From the NCBI GenBank assembly GCA_963965975.1, contig OZ014420.1:2134001-2198000 (forward strand): a DNA stretch of 64,000 bases, read 5' to 3'. This DNA is from Xestospongia bergquistia. Taxonomy: Eukaryota; Porifera; Demospongiae; Haplosclerida; Petrosiidae. Shown here one piece after another: positions 1-12,845 of the stretch. Each line of letters starts with the position of its first letter. Position 1 is the stretch's first letter. The notes beneath the pieces are model-generated. The model had not been told where the DNA came from and did not search any database. It worked only from the letters and a program-made list of their open reading frames with translations. A program made the translations under genes and the position numbers.

Positions 1-3000
1 AGTTAGTCCCTTTAAACACTTTAGTCTAAGTAATTTACTATATAAACATCATTCAATAGACTAAACCTTCTAAAGTCTTTAAATTAAAGACTTTAGAGCG
101 TTAATGCAAACCAACTTAATAAATTGTTATTTGCAGTTTATTTAGTTAGTCCCTTAAAGTCCTTAAGACTGAGCAGTTTACTCTATAAGCATCACTCAAT
201 AGACTAAACCTTCTAAAGTTCTTAAATTAAAGACTTTAGAGTGTTAATGTAAACCAACTTAATAAACTGATAGTTGCAGTTTATTTAGTTATTCCCTTTA
301 AGTCCTTCAGACTGAGCAGTTTACTCTATAAATTTGACTCAATAGTTTAAACCTTCTAAAGTCTTCAAATTAAGGACTTTAGTGAGGTAACGCAAACCAA
401 CTTAGTAAACTGTTAATTGCAGTTTATTTACTTAGTCCCTTTAAACACTTTAGTCTCGGTGGTTTAGTTTATAAACTTCACTCAGTAGTCTTAACCTTCT
501 AAAGTCTATAATTTAAAGACTTTGTAGCGTTAATGCAAAGCAAGTTAATAAACTGTTAGTTGCAGTTCACTTAGTCAGTCTTTTTAAGTAGTTTAGTCTG
601 AGCAATTTACTTTATAATATTTACTCAATAGTTTAAACCTTCTAAAGTCTTTGAATTACAGACTTTAGAAAGTTAATGCAAACCAACTTAGTAAACTGGT
701 AATTGCAGTTTATTTAGTTAGTCCCTTTAAGTCCTTTAGACTGAGCAGTTTACTTTATAAACTTGATCCAATAGTCTAAACCTTAAAAAGTCTTTAAATT
801 AAAGACTTTAGAGCGTTAATGCAAACCAACTTAATAAACTGTTAATTGCAGTTTGTTTAGTTAGTCCATTTAACTCCTTTTGACTGAGCATTTTACTCTA
901 TAAACTTGACTCAATAGTCTAAACCTTCTAAACTCTTTAGGTTTAAGTCTTTATAGAGTTATTGTGAACGAGCTTAATAAACTGCTAATTACACTTTATT
1001 TAGATAGTCCCTTGAAAGCTTGTAGTCTAAGTGATTCACTATATAAACATCAATCAATAGTCTAAACCTTCTAAAGTCTTTAAATTAAAGACTTTAGAGT
1101 ATTAATGCAAACAAACTAATAAATTGTTATTTGCAGTTTATTTAGTTATTCTTTTAAGTCCTTTAGACTGAGCAGTTTACTCTATAATCTTGAATCAATA
1201 GTTTAAACCTTTTAAAGTCTTTAAATTAAAGACTTTAGAGAGTTAATACAAACCAACTTAGTAAACTGTTAAGTGCCATTTACTTAGTTAGTCCCTTTAA
1301 GACCTTTAGTCTAAGCAATTGACCCTATAAAATTCACTCAATAGTCTAAACCTTCTAAAGTCTTTAAATTAAAGAGTTTAGAGCATTAATGCAAACCAAC
1401 TTAATAAACTGCTAATTGCAGTTTATTTAATTTAGTTCCTTTAAGTCCTTTAGACTGAGCAGTTTACTCTATAAACTTGTCTCAATAGTCTAAACCTTCT
1501 AAAGTCTTTAAATTAAAGACTTTTGAGAGTTAATACGAACGAGCTTAATAAACTTTTAATTGCAGTTTATTTAGATAGTCCCTTTAAACCCTTTAGTCTA
1601 AGTGATTTACTATATGAACTTCACTCAATACTCTAAAACTTCTAAAGTCTTTAAATTAAAGACTTTAGAGAGTTAATTCAAAATCAACTTAATAAATTGT
1701 TACTTACAGTTTATTTAGTTACTCCCTTTAAGTCCTTTAGACTGAGCAGTTTACTCTATAAACTTGACTCAATAGTCTGAACCTTCTAAAGTCTTTAAAT
1801 TAAAGACTTTAGAGCGTTAATGTAAACCAACTTAACAAACTGTTAATTGCAGTTTATTTAGTTAGTCCCTTTGACTACTTTAGACTGACCAGTTTTCTCT
1901 ATAAACTTGACTCAATAGTCTAAACATTATAAAGTCTTTAAATTAAAGACTTTAGGAAGTTAATGCAAACGAGCTTAATATATTGTTTATTGCAGTTTAT
2001 TTAGATAGTTCCTTTAAACACTTTAGCCTAAGTGATTTACTATATAAAATTCACTGAATAGTCTAAACCTTCTAAAGTTTTTAAATTAAAGACTTTAGAG
2101 CGTTAATGCAAACCAACTTAAAAACTGTTAATTGCAGGTTTTTTAGTTAGTTCCTTTAAGTCCTTTAGACTGAGCAGTTTAGTCTATAAACTTGACTCAA
2201 TAATCTAAACCTTCTAAAGTCGTTAAATTTAAGACTTTAGAGCGTTAATGCAAACTAACTTAATAAACTGTTATTTGCTGTTTATTTAGTTGCTCCCTTT
2301 AAGTCCTTTAGGCTAAGCAGTTTACTCTAAAAACATCACCTAATAGTCTAAACCTTCTAAAGTCTTTAAATTAATGACTTTAGAGCCTTAATGAAAACCA
2401 ACTTAATAAAGTGTTAATTGCAGTTTATTTAGTTAGTCCCTTTAAGTCCTTTAGTCTCAGTGGTTCACTTTACAAACTTCAGTCAGTGCTCGAAAGCTTC
2501 TAAAGTCTTTAAGTTAAAGACTTTAGAGCGTTAATGCAAACTAAGTTGATAAACTGTCAGTTGTAGTTGATTTAGTCAGTCCCTTTAAGTCCTTTAGTCT
2601 GAGCAATTTACTTCATAAAATTCACTCAATAGTTTAAACCTTCTAAAGTCTTTAAATTAAAGACTTTAGAGATTTAATGCAAACCAACTTAGTAAACGGT
2701 TAATTGCAGATTATTTAGTTAGTCATTTTAAGTCCTTTAGACTGAGCAGTTTACTCTATAAACATCACTCAATAGTCTAAACCTTCTAAAGTCTTTAAAT
2801 TTAAGACTTTAGAGCGATAATGCAAACCAACTTAATAAACTGTTAATTGCAGTTTATTTAGTTAGTCCCTTTAAGTCTTTTAGACTGAGCAGTTTACTCT
2901 ATAACTTGACTCAATAGTCTAAACCTTCTATAGTCTTGAAATTTAAGACTTTAGAACGTTAATCCAAAACTACTTAATAAACTGATAATTGCAATTTAGT

Positions 3001-3442
3001 TAGTTAGTCCCTTTAAGTCCTTTAGACTCAGTCATTTACTTTATAAACTTCACTCAGTAGTCTAAACCTTCTAAAGGCTTTAAATTAAAGAGTTTAGAGC
3101 GTTAATGCAAACCAACTTAACAAATTGTTAGTTGCAGTTTACTTAGTTATTCCCTTTAAGTTCTTTAGACTGAGCAGTTTACTCTATAAACTTGACTCAA
3201 TAGTCTAAACCTTCTAAAGTCTTGAAATTAAAGACTTTAGAGCGTTAATGCAAACCAACCTAATAAACCGATAATTGCAGTTTATTTAGTTAGTCCCTTT
3301 AAGTCCTTTAGACTCAGTTGTTTACTTTATAAACTTCACTCAGTAGTCTAAACCTTCTAAAGTCTTTAAATTAAAGACTTTAGAGCATTAATGCAAACCA
3401 ACTTAACAAACTGTTAGTTGCAGTTTACATAGTTATTCCCTT
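1..3442. repeat. 143-bp tandem satellite array (about 24 copies)
   Basis: The motif agttagtccc and its variants recurs at 1, 144, 287, 430 and so on up to 3431, a constant 143-bp spacing, giving about 24 copies. The array is already running at base 1, so it extends to the left. Each monomer holds a near-perfect 23-nt dyad, aaagtctttaa next to ttaaagacttt, followed by a conserved gcaaaccaacttaataaactg block. Monomers differ by scattered substitutions, so the array is moderately homogenised, not freshly expanded. It ends abruptly after agttattcccttt. No coding potential is seen. Confidence 0.97.
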
Positions 3443-4397
3443 TTGATTATGGTAATTGTCGTATTATGAAATACTAATAGAGGCACAATAATATCTTGAC
3501 AATAGATTAGTAGTCCAACAACTTATAATTTGCTTTGTACATCCTCCATTTTTGAGTTTGTTTGGTATTGATTAACTATTTTCTATCAACATTTCAAAAT
3601 ATTAACCCTAAACGAAACTGGTAGATATATAATGACTACTGGCCATATATAGGCGGCTGTAGGCCCGGGCATACACGGGCAATGACCGGATTGACTCGAC
3701 CAAGCAATTCTAAATAATGCCCTTAACAGTTTAAAGGTCCTTCTAATCAAGCTGGTATCAAGCATTTCCTTGGATCAGTAGAGAGAGATTGCTTTTTTGC
3801 GTATTTGAAGAAACGTGACCACACCCCTCTTCCTGCCCGGGTGGAGTTGCAGTTCTGCAGCTGCCTATGTGGCCATACTCAATATCAAATCTCACTTTTG
3901 ATTGAAGTGGTTTATTAGAATCATGTATATTTACCAAAGAATAAGACAGGAAACTGTTCTTTCACATTTATTTTACTGACAATCATTTCACAATTTGTCA
4001 TTATAATCAACACACAGTATCTAATAGATCATCTGTAATGTTTAGTAGATACCTGAATTACAAAGTGATGAAAAAGTATTTGAATTACATATGATATAAT
4101 ACATGGTATATAAATGAAAATAATAATCTATATGATAGCTAGTATTTTTCATTTACTGATGATTTTTATTTCCTTTGCATTAAGAACATCTTGACAACAT
4201 TATCAGTATTTGAAAGTGATTGACACTTGAAGCTACTTGTTTAAACTCAAATATACTAAAAAGCAAAGCACATGCTTGACTATATAAACGAGAGATAATT
4301 GTAAGAGATCCAATGGAGAGATAAACTCTGATATGGATTAAAACTGAACCCTGTAAAAATAATAAAACAACTTGTGATTTTTCTAATGGATTAACCT
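3443..4397. other. Intergenic, no gene recognised
   Basis: AT-rich sequence between the satellite and the first NHL remnant. A short GC-richer patch lies around 3650-3690. No open frame, RNA gene or repeat could be supported. Confidence 0.6.
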
Positions 4398-4813
4398 TTG
4401 ATTGAAGAGAAATTTCTACAAGTTCAAGTATTCAAGGCTGATAGTTCATATGTACAATCCATAGATTGTAGTAGACAAATTCTCTCTTGTATAGCTACTG
4501 ATAATGGTTCATGTAACATATATTGCTCCCAATATCCTATTCAGGTCTTCTCACCAGATGGTAAACCTCTTCATACGTATACCAACCAAAGTTTCCAATG
4601 TCCTAATGGTATTGTTATTGATGATGAGGGGAATCAGTTTATTACTGCTCACAATTTTAGTGACAAGCACAATCTATACATACTGGATTCAGGTGAACAA
4701 ATCAGCATCTTATCTGACTGTAATAATTCTATTGGAGTGACATTAATAAGGAGGGATATATTTACATTACTGATTTAGTTAGTAAAAATAATTCTTGTAT
4801 TTTAAAGTTCTAA
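4398..4813 (+). pseudogene. NHL-repeat remnant of a TRIM-NHL gene
   Basis: The open frame 4398-4778 reads as two or three NHL beta-propeller blades (VQVFKADSSY, IQVFSPDGKPLHTY, PNGIVIDDEGNQFI). These correspond to the last blades of the TRIM-NHL protein at 5263-7943. The frame drifts into unrelated residues near 4745. The next frame (from about 4744) continues the expected final blade as GYIYITDLVSKNN and stops at 4813, where a complete TRIM-NHL protein would end. One indel near 4745 therefore separates two halves of one terminal NHL segment. No RING, B-box or coiled coil is found upstream. It is most simply a degraded 3' fragment of a paralogue. Whether 4398 is a real start is doubtful. Confidence 0.75.
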
Positions 4814-5262
4814 AACATTATTCTAATTATTTATTCTAGTTAGTTATTCTTGCTGAGTTTTTCATTGAATCTAAACTGTTAAAATTAATTACGATTATAT
4901 ATGCCATGTACAAAGCTTGCATCAAATGCAAGTTATATGAGTAATTATGCATGTTAATTCTAAGTATAGGGTAGTCTTATTTAAAACTGTATGTTGCATA
5001 GCTAACTGTTTTAATGTTTGCACTTAATCTGTTAACAGTCTTAGATCATATACTTCTATGGTATACCTACCTATATATCATGAATTTGTATTAGATTTAA
5101 AGAAAACATGTAACTTTTTTGGCATCTGTGCTATAGCAGTCAGTTGATGTGTGACATGTCCTTAGCTAATCCAAACAGATGTAGCAGATGGTCAACATGA
5201 CACACCTAAACATTTTTCAGTTTATAAAATGCATAATTTGAATTGTGTGTATTACTTTCATC
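4814..5262. other. Intergenic, 5' flank of TRIM-NHL gene
   Basis: AT-rich stretch upstream of the TRIM-NHL start. It presumably carries that gene's promoter, but no motif stands out. Confidence 0.5.
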
Positions 5263-7943
5263 ATGGAAGAAGAAAATGTCCCTAGTAAGTGTATATAATA
5301 TAGCTTGATGTTACATTTTACGTTGTGTATTCTGTAGCATCTACATCACAACCATCACCAACTATTTCTCCAGTGGCTGGAAACACACCAGTAAGAAAAG
5401 TATATGGAAGTCAAGAAGTTAGATGCTCACCAAGTTCAACACCAACACGAGGACTGACTCCAGTGCGAAGTCACTCACCCTTACGAAGTGTAACTCCTGT
5501 AAGAAGATACACCCCTCTTCGTGCAGGTTCAATATCTAGCCTGGCCTCAACAAGTATTATTGCAAAGAATCCTTTAATTTGTCAAGTATGCTCTGAGTAT
5601 TACACAGATCCATTAATGCTACCTTGCCTTCATTCATTCTGCAAGACATGTATTCAACATTTGATCGATCAAGAAGGTAATGGTAATGTAAAATGTCCCA
5701 CTTGTGGATCTGTTAGAAGTCTTGCTAACAGCTGTATTGCCAGCAGTCTACCTAAAAATCTTTGGTTGGCACACCAAGTGGAAATAGCAACATATGAAGA
5801 CAAATTGGGAAATGGACAAACTGACATCCTATGTGATCGATGTGTCAAACAAGCCAATGGATTTGCAGTAGTCTTTTGTTGTGAATGTTGTTCATTTTTC
5901 TGTCGCACATGTCGAGATGATCATATGTGGTGTCGTGATACAGTTAAGCATGAGCTAGTTGATATTGGCCGTGCTCCAAAACGAAGAATACCACAAATCT
6001 CAGAACAGATATATATTACAAATCCTCCCCTCCACCATAAGCCAGTCAAGTGTTCTAAACATCCAGATGAAAATTATAAATTCTTCTGCCAGAACTGTGA
6101 GTCACTCATATGCCAAGAATGTATGGTTCGTGAGCATAGTGGTCACGAGCATGTGTATTTAGAAGAAGTTGCTTCACAGGACAGGAGTGAGCTACAAGAG
6201 TGGCTTGATAAAGCCAATTATGCTATGTCTGATCTTGAAGTAGCCATTTGTAATGTTGATGAGATGAGTGAATTAATCCAGGAACGCAAGAAAATTGTAG
6301 AGGATGAGATTGACACAAGTTGTGAAATGCTTCATAAGTCTTTGGATGAGAGAAGGAGGATCTTACGAGATAAATGTAAAGATATTGCTACTGGTAAGTT
6401 AGATGTTCTGCAAGCTCAAATAGAGGATTTCCAGAGTACAAGAGAACTTCTTGAACATACAATCCAACAATCAACTAATGCCATACTAAATCATTCCTCA
6501 GCTGAGATTGTCTCCACAAAGAAAGTCATTTTGGAGCAAATGAAACAGGCTTTGCACCAATTCCAACAGCTATCACTTAATCTAAGTGCTGATGACACCA
6601 TTTCTACTACTTTCAATGTAGCCTGGGTCACAGAACACATCTTACAGTTTGGTTCATTCACAGATTTGTGCATACCTGAAAAGTCAGGCATCCAGTGTGG
6701 CTTAGCTGTACCTTATGCTATTGTGGGCAAAGAGCGCAGGCTTAAGGTTGTACTGAGAGATGACTATGGCTTACCAATGAAGAGTACAGTACCATTCCAG
6801 GCTTCTATGAGAGGAATAGGAGAACAAGCCTCTGTAACACAGAAAGTGGAGGTGACACAACTTAGAGATGGCAGTGCTGACCTGTCCTTTGTACCACACA
6901 CACCTGGTCAGTTTGAGTTGTCTGTTAAAGTAAGAAATGAATCAATACAAGGCAGTCCATTTCGCTTGTATTTTCGTGAGGAAAGAAATTATCGTAAGTT
7001 GGATAATCCTCAAGTGTTTACTGTTGGCCAGTACACATATGGGGTTGCTGTACATCCATGTGGTGATGTTTTTGCCAGTAATAACACTAATGGATGTATA
7101 CATGTGTTTCACAAAGATGGCGCAGAAAAATTTAAATTTGGCGAGCCAGGAAGTGGAAATGGTCAAATGAACAAGCCTTGGGGAATGGCACTGGATGGGG
7201 ATGTGTTGTATGTGGTGGATCGTGGGAATCGTAGGGTACTTATATTTACTACTGGTGGTGAATGTCTAGGTCAATTTGGAGCTGCTGATTTAGTTGATCC
7301 AATGGGAATATGTACAGATAATCGTGGACAAATATTTGTAACAGATGGACAAAGACATCGTGTGCAGGTGTTTGGAGCAGATGGTGTTCACAAACATGCT
7401 ATTAATTGTAGCATCTATCCATATGATGTAGCTGTTGACAACACTGGACACATTCATGTGACCTATTACAACAACAAGAGCGTGCAGGTGTTCTCACGTC
7501 AATCTACACCTCAACCTTTGTCACAGTCACCTCCATCTTTTTCACCTTCCAAGTTCAGTACCTCATTGAGTGGCATACTGCCTACATCACATCGTCAAAC
7601 CAAGATTCACGCTACCTCCCAAAAACCAAAGACTTTGAAAATAGAGCCAGTGACATCATACCATAACAATAGTTGTATACAGGTATTTACCCCAGATGGT
7701 AAACGAGGGTTGTTTGCATACAGTGCTAATGGAAGTGTGGTGTATCCTACAGGAATAGCAATGGATGACGAGGGTTATCGGTTTATATCAGACTCTAATC
7801 ACCATTGTCTTCGTATACTTGATCCCACTGGCAGAGAGATACATAGATGCATTGGTTTAAACTTTCCCTATGGTGTTGCAGTTGATCCATTTGGTTTTGT
7901 GTATGTGGCTGATTCCAGTAATTATCGTATTATTAAGTACTGA
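5263..7943 (+). CDS. TRIM-NHL E3 ubiquitin ligase, TRIM71/LIN-41-like architecture
   Basis: Predicted exons 5263-5284 and 5338-7943 (875 aa). The 53-nt intron (gtaagt to ctgtag) joins a short MEEENVP leader in phase to the long frame; without it the only start would be an ATG inside the intron. Order of domains: a Ser/Thr-Pro-rich leader with repeated TPVR/SPLR motifs (about 15-70); a C3HC4 RING (CQVC to CPTC, about 90-130); two B-boxes (CDRC to HELVDI, then CSKH to HSGHEH); a coiled coil (about 290-420); a filamin-type Ig domain (about 455-560); and NHL blades to the C-terminus (DRGNRRVLIF, PYGVAVDPFGFVYVADSSNYR). A roughly 60-residue Ser/Pro-rich loop interrupts the propeller after VQVFSRQ. 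In the family, RING confers E3 activity and NHL binds RNA or protein. It is the only TRIM-NHL copy in the window with no disruption and looks functional. Orthology to TRIM71 rather than TRIM2/3 is not certain. Confidence 0.92.
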
Positions 7944-9256
7944 ACAAAATTACTGTTAGAACTTTCTGACTGTTACAGTCACTATTAGCATGATTCATTT
8001 CATTGCAAAGACAATACCTCAAGCAAAACACTATATAATAAATCACTTGTACACATTGATTATAAGTCTATAATATATTTTTTATAACTTTTGACAAGCA
8101 AGTGGCAATGAGTAGATGATGGATGGATGGACAAGTGCTAGCCAACATACGACTAAAGTTATTGTACATGTACCATAACAGCAATGGAATTAACTTAACT
8201 TGAAGACAAAGGACAATTATGTATTTACAAATGTAAGTATGAATTTTGCTTCTCAAAAACCAAGTATTGATAGCTACATCTACTGTAGACACCTAAACAA
8301 GAGCCATGTGTTGGTCATTTCTCTAAGAGAGAGAAAGGAAGGTAGAGAGAGAAAAGACAAAGACATTTTACCTGACATCGGAGACGAGTTATGTGCTTGT
8401 GTCCAACAAGATTAGAAGAGTAATGCTATACAATACAATTAAAAGAACAGCTTTAGATGTATTAGAAGTGCTACTATTAACCCAATTGTACTTAGATCAA
8501 TGCAATATAAACAAAAAATATGAACTCTGATTTACAACATGGACAAAAAGTAATATGAAGCTATTAATTTCATAAACATAAAAAGGAATGTAGGGTAGTG
8601 GGATTAGGATCTTTACATGAGGTACATGGATACTAGATGGCTTGAATTGTCAAGAGATCTAGCATAGAAAGCCATGGCTATTGTTTAGGGAGTGGAGTCA
8701 ATGTGAATTGAATTAAGTTTAATATAGCAACAATTAAACTATTACTAAAGCCTTATAATTACAGAGTATTAAAAATTACCATAATTATTTAGGGTACATA
8801 TTTTAACTCCATAGCTATACACTTACTTGACCTTAGGCAGAAACCTTTGAAACATCCTAAACGTAAAATAAATCTAGAACGAATGCTAGGTTAGTGATTA
8901 CAAATTAATTACCTAGAGAGTTCATGGTGATCCTTCAAGTTATCTTAGAATTATAATGTTATTTGATTGCAATGTGGTCAGGCTAATATAATGTGACATG
9001 CTATTGCTCTGGCAGGACAGAGAGACGTAATTTGTGTAAGGATTCCAACTATTAACTTGATAGTCTAGATGAATGCTTATATATACTCTGGAATTTACAT
9101 ATGTGTTAAAAGACATCTTTGTATACAAATATTGTAGATATAGATTCACCAAACAAAATTGTTTATTAACACCAAATGTACTGATCTACATTCAACAAAA
9201 AATTTCTAAAACTGTAATGAATACATAGTTACTGTAACTGATTGCATTGTATTTTC
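7944..9256. other. Convergent intergenic with segmentally duplicated blocks
   Basis: 3' flank shared by the TRIM-NHL gene (+) and TRAF-MATH copy A (-). Blocks recur elsewhere in the window: 7944-8010 resembles 22732-22795, 8270-8410 resembles 22800-22910 and 24195-24345, and 8440-9256 resembles 24375-25529. Near 8808 lies the empty counterpart of the foldback element found at 24817. No gene is seen. Confidence 0.8.
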
Positions 9257-12200
9257 CTAAAACAATCCTTTACGTGAATGGATGATAGCACCTTTAACTC
9301 TTACACGAATGCAGTCATCTTGTATGTACTCAATGTTACGACTTTTACTGAAAAGAGTATGATGTGTGTAGAATTTAGTCTTTCCCCAAGAACTATCAGC
9401 TTTTCCATTTGAGCTAGTCACCTGAGCACAAACATTGTCAGGAGCATGAACAAAATTAACTATTTGGAGGAATATGTGAATTATTTTTACGCCAATTAAC
9501 AAGTTCTAGTGTTAGATCAATGTCCATTGGCCATTTGAGATCATAGTCATTTTCTCCCTTAAGCAAACGAGCAAAAATTGAGAGATGGGTGCCTTTGCCA
9601 TCCCCATTTCCATTAGGATGCACTTCTAATCTCATTTTGTAGCCATTTTTGTGAGTATAGAATGGAGGACTGATGTGTTCTGTGTTATACATCTTGTGCT
9701 TATGAAATCCTGTTACAGTGACTTCTATAGGCCAAGATGATGAAGTGTTCCATGAATTCTGCCACTGTGGAGTTTTATTTAGTAAAGACGTGTTGTACAG
9801 AGCAACATCATATATCCTAATACGCATGCAATCATCTTCGAGATATTGAGTAGCAGAAGCATATCTAGGGAATAAAGTAGATAGTTGTATAACTTTGCTA
9901 TTACCCCAAACACTTGGTGCTAGAGCATCATCATCATAAACCCTAGCACAAGCATTAGCACAACTATCATCATCAAACTGCAAGACCTTTCTATGATGAC
10001 TATGATCACCTCGCCAATTCAAGATATCAATCACTACATCAGCATAGAAAGGCCATGAAAGGGAGTCATCATATTCACCTTTCAATAGAAAACCATATGC
10101 TGACATATGTGTACCTTTATTACCAGCACGATCACCTGCAGAATATACTTTTAGGCACATTTTATGACCTCGTGATGAAGTATAAAATGGAAGACTAAAA
10201 TATGTACTTTCTAGTCGAATACACTGAGAGAATCGAGTTATAGTAAACTCAAAAAAATTTGTAGGTTGATAGCTTTGCCAAATTGGAATCTTTTTGCAAT
10301 GAGGTGTTGAATATACTACTATTTCTTTAACTATAAGTCTTAGACAATCATCCTGCAAATATTCAGTATTGGTTTTACTGTTGTAAGTAAGATTGGAGTA
10401 AGGTATTAATTGATGAGTACCCATGCTATCTAAGGCTTTATTTCCAGACAAAACTCTGTTAGTACACCTATCTGGAGTTCGTTCATGAATACTTATTGTG
10501 TACTTTTGATGATTAACATTCTGCCTCCAATTGAGAAGCTCGATGACAATATCTGCTCGAAAAGGCCACACAAGGTTGTCATCATTGTCACCCTTCAAGA
10601 GACGAGCATATATTGAAACATAGTAAATTTCATTCCTTTTATTGGCTTTAACTTCCAGTCGAAGTTTATAACCTTGGTGATGTGTAAAGAAAGTTGGGCT
10701 AATATATGTAGTGCCAAGCTCCTTGACTTTTGAGAAATTTGGGACAGTAAACTCTAGATAAGGTGAAACAGATTGAGGATTTTGCCACCTTGGTAATCTT
10801 CTAGCAAGAACAGATGAGTGGACGATGACTTCTTTGACCCTGAAATGTAGGCAATCATCTTGAAGGTATTGAGTGTTCTTAGATGAATTGTATCCAAGAG
10901 CTGAGTGTGATATAAAATGTGGATATCCCCAACACTCACTTCCTCGGTCACCAGTTACAACAGTGTTACATGTAGTGTTAGTGACATCTGGTGACAACTC
11001 AATCACTATTCTGTGGTGGCTTTTGTCTTCTCTGTAATTCAGTAGCTCTACTACAACATCTCCATGAAAAGGCCACATGAGATTATCATCATTTGAACTT
11101 TTTATTAGATGCACATACACACCAATATGATCACTGTTGTTAGCGTTAACTTTAATTTGCATCTTGTACCCATTACGATGAGTGAAAAAGGGATCACTGC
11201 AATAATAGCTTTTGAGTTGTTTGCGTTTAGTAAAATGGGATAATACAAATTCACAACATGTTTGTGTGTTGTGTGGATGTTGCTTCCAAGAAAGAACTTT
11301 AGGTATGTCATAAAAGGAATATACTTCTACTGATTTAACTTTAATGAGAAGGCAATTATTTTTAAGATATTCTGTGTTTGAAGAATGTTTATATGAAAGA
11401 GCAGAGTGTGATATAAATTGTGGTATTCCCCAGGATGTTGGTGCTATATTAGTAGTGAGTACTCTATCAGCAGATGTATTCGATATCCCCCTACTCAAAC
11501 TAATTACACATTCTTGATGATTCTTGTCTTGCCTCCAATTTAACATTGTGACAACAACATCACCACTAAAAGGCCAAATTAATGAATCATCATACTCTCC
11601 TTTCATAAGTAAAACAGACAATGATACATGAGTATCTTTTCCTGTATCAAAACCATTGGGATTAGCAAAAACTACAAGTTTGTATCCCCTTGAATTTGTA
11701 TAAAATGGTGGACCATAAAATGAAGCATTTCTTGCTTTATTTTGAAGAAAGGAAGTAATAGCAAACTGGGACAAACAATTCCCCAAAGCCCATGTTGGAA
11801 GGTCTGGAACAGCATTTGCTAAAATGGCTACTTTCTTTACTTGAAAGCTCAAACAATTGTGTAGTAAATATTCAGAATTTTTACCAGGATTGTACCCTAG
11901 TTCATAGTGAGCAATAAAATAGGTGTCACCTTTGCCCCACTCAGCTAGTTTCTTAGTAGGCATTAGACTACAAAAATGATCACCTGAGAGGTAAAGGGTT
12001 TTGGTATAGGATCTATCACTATCCCTCCAATTAAAGAGATCCACTTCTAATTCAGCACAAAGTGGCCACTGAAGCAAATGGTCATACTCACCCTTTAGCA
12101 CACATGCAACTACAGAGACATTACCCCCTTTATGTAAGTTTGCATCTATCCTTAGATGAATCTGATATTCTCGCTTGTGAGTATAGAATGAAGGGCTAAA

Positions 12201-12745
12201 CCAAGGGTCTCCGCTTTCTAAGTGGTGCAAATAATTTGTCATTGTAAAGGACAAGGGAACTGTTTGAATAATTTTATTAGCAGCATATGGTATGCTTCCC
12301 TTGGAAGGTATGATTACACGTTGAGGACATACTCTCTCAAGATGATTTTGAATATCTTTGCGCTTACATTGACTATTTGGGCATTTATTGGGACAATCTA
12401 TAGGAATATATCCACAAACTTACAAATGCTCTTTGACTTCTGCCTTATTACCACATTAAGAATTACAATATTTGCATTTTGCAGTAACCTTATTACAATT
12501 TGTTGCCACATGTTGTTCCAATCCACGCAGCTCACCTTTCCAAGTACATCCTCCTTATGGTAATAGCAATGTACTTCTAAATTTAATAAATGATGAGAGA
12601 AAGTTATCTTTGTGTGTTTTAAAGTTCTCTTGTCTACATCGGGGGCATTTGACATTAGTACCACGTCTTTGTCTGAGCTGGAATTTTGCATTACTACTAC
12701 AAAACAGGACTGTTGCATCTGTATGCCCTTCATGGAGGCTACCAT
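9257..12745 (-). pseudogene. TRAF-like multi-MATH gene, copy A (disrupted, chimeric 5' end)
   Basis: Reads on the - strand as part of the TRAF zinc-finger region, then six consecutive MATH (TRAF-C) domains of about 150 residues. Each has the signature SPPFYT..GYK, LLKGEYDDSL.WPF, NW and NTEYLQDDCL. An uninterrupted frame of 932 codons spans 12254-9456. Lesions relative to copy C are: (i) the RING is missing, replaced by a copy of the first GKAP1 exon (MKGIQMQQSCF, QNSSSD); (ii) a 1-base deletion near 12552 in the zinc-finger region; (iii) an in-frame TAA near 12457; (iv) a 1-base insertion near 9468 that throws MATH6 out of frame, with the rest of MATH6 open in the next frame to 9257. The MATH block could still be translated from an internal ATG at 12254, but the gene as a RING ligase is broken. 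Nucleotide identity to copy C is very high, so duplication was recent. Confidence 0.85.
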
Positions 12746-12845
12746 TCTCTTAAGAAAGATGATATAACAAGAGAATACCTAAAACTGAAGATGTAATTTT
12801 AGCCCCCCCCCTCCCCCCCCTCTGATTCTGCAGAGACTGATTTTG
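12661..12845 (-). repeat. Duplicated GKAP1 first exon and promoter segment
   Basis: The block gtctgagctgg through cagagactgatttt matches 35740-35900, which is the first exon of GKAP1 plus part of the divergent GKAP1/ZNF106 promoter. Shared stretches include gcccttcatgga and ccattctcttaagaaaga. It lies exactly at the 5' end of TRAF-MATH copy A and opens in frame with the zinc-finger region. A C-rich tract at 12803-12820 has expanded where the GKAP1 original reads gccccgcctc. Confidence 0.88.

Noticed and set aside
1..3442. CRISPR-like array at the window start
   Set aside because: Head-to-tail 143-bp monomers without unique spacers, in a eukaryotic context; a satellite.
4504..4740. Open frame of 78 codons overlapping the NHL remnant
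   Set aside because: Hydrophobic out-of-frame shadow; the NHL match lies in the other frame.
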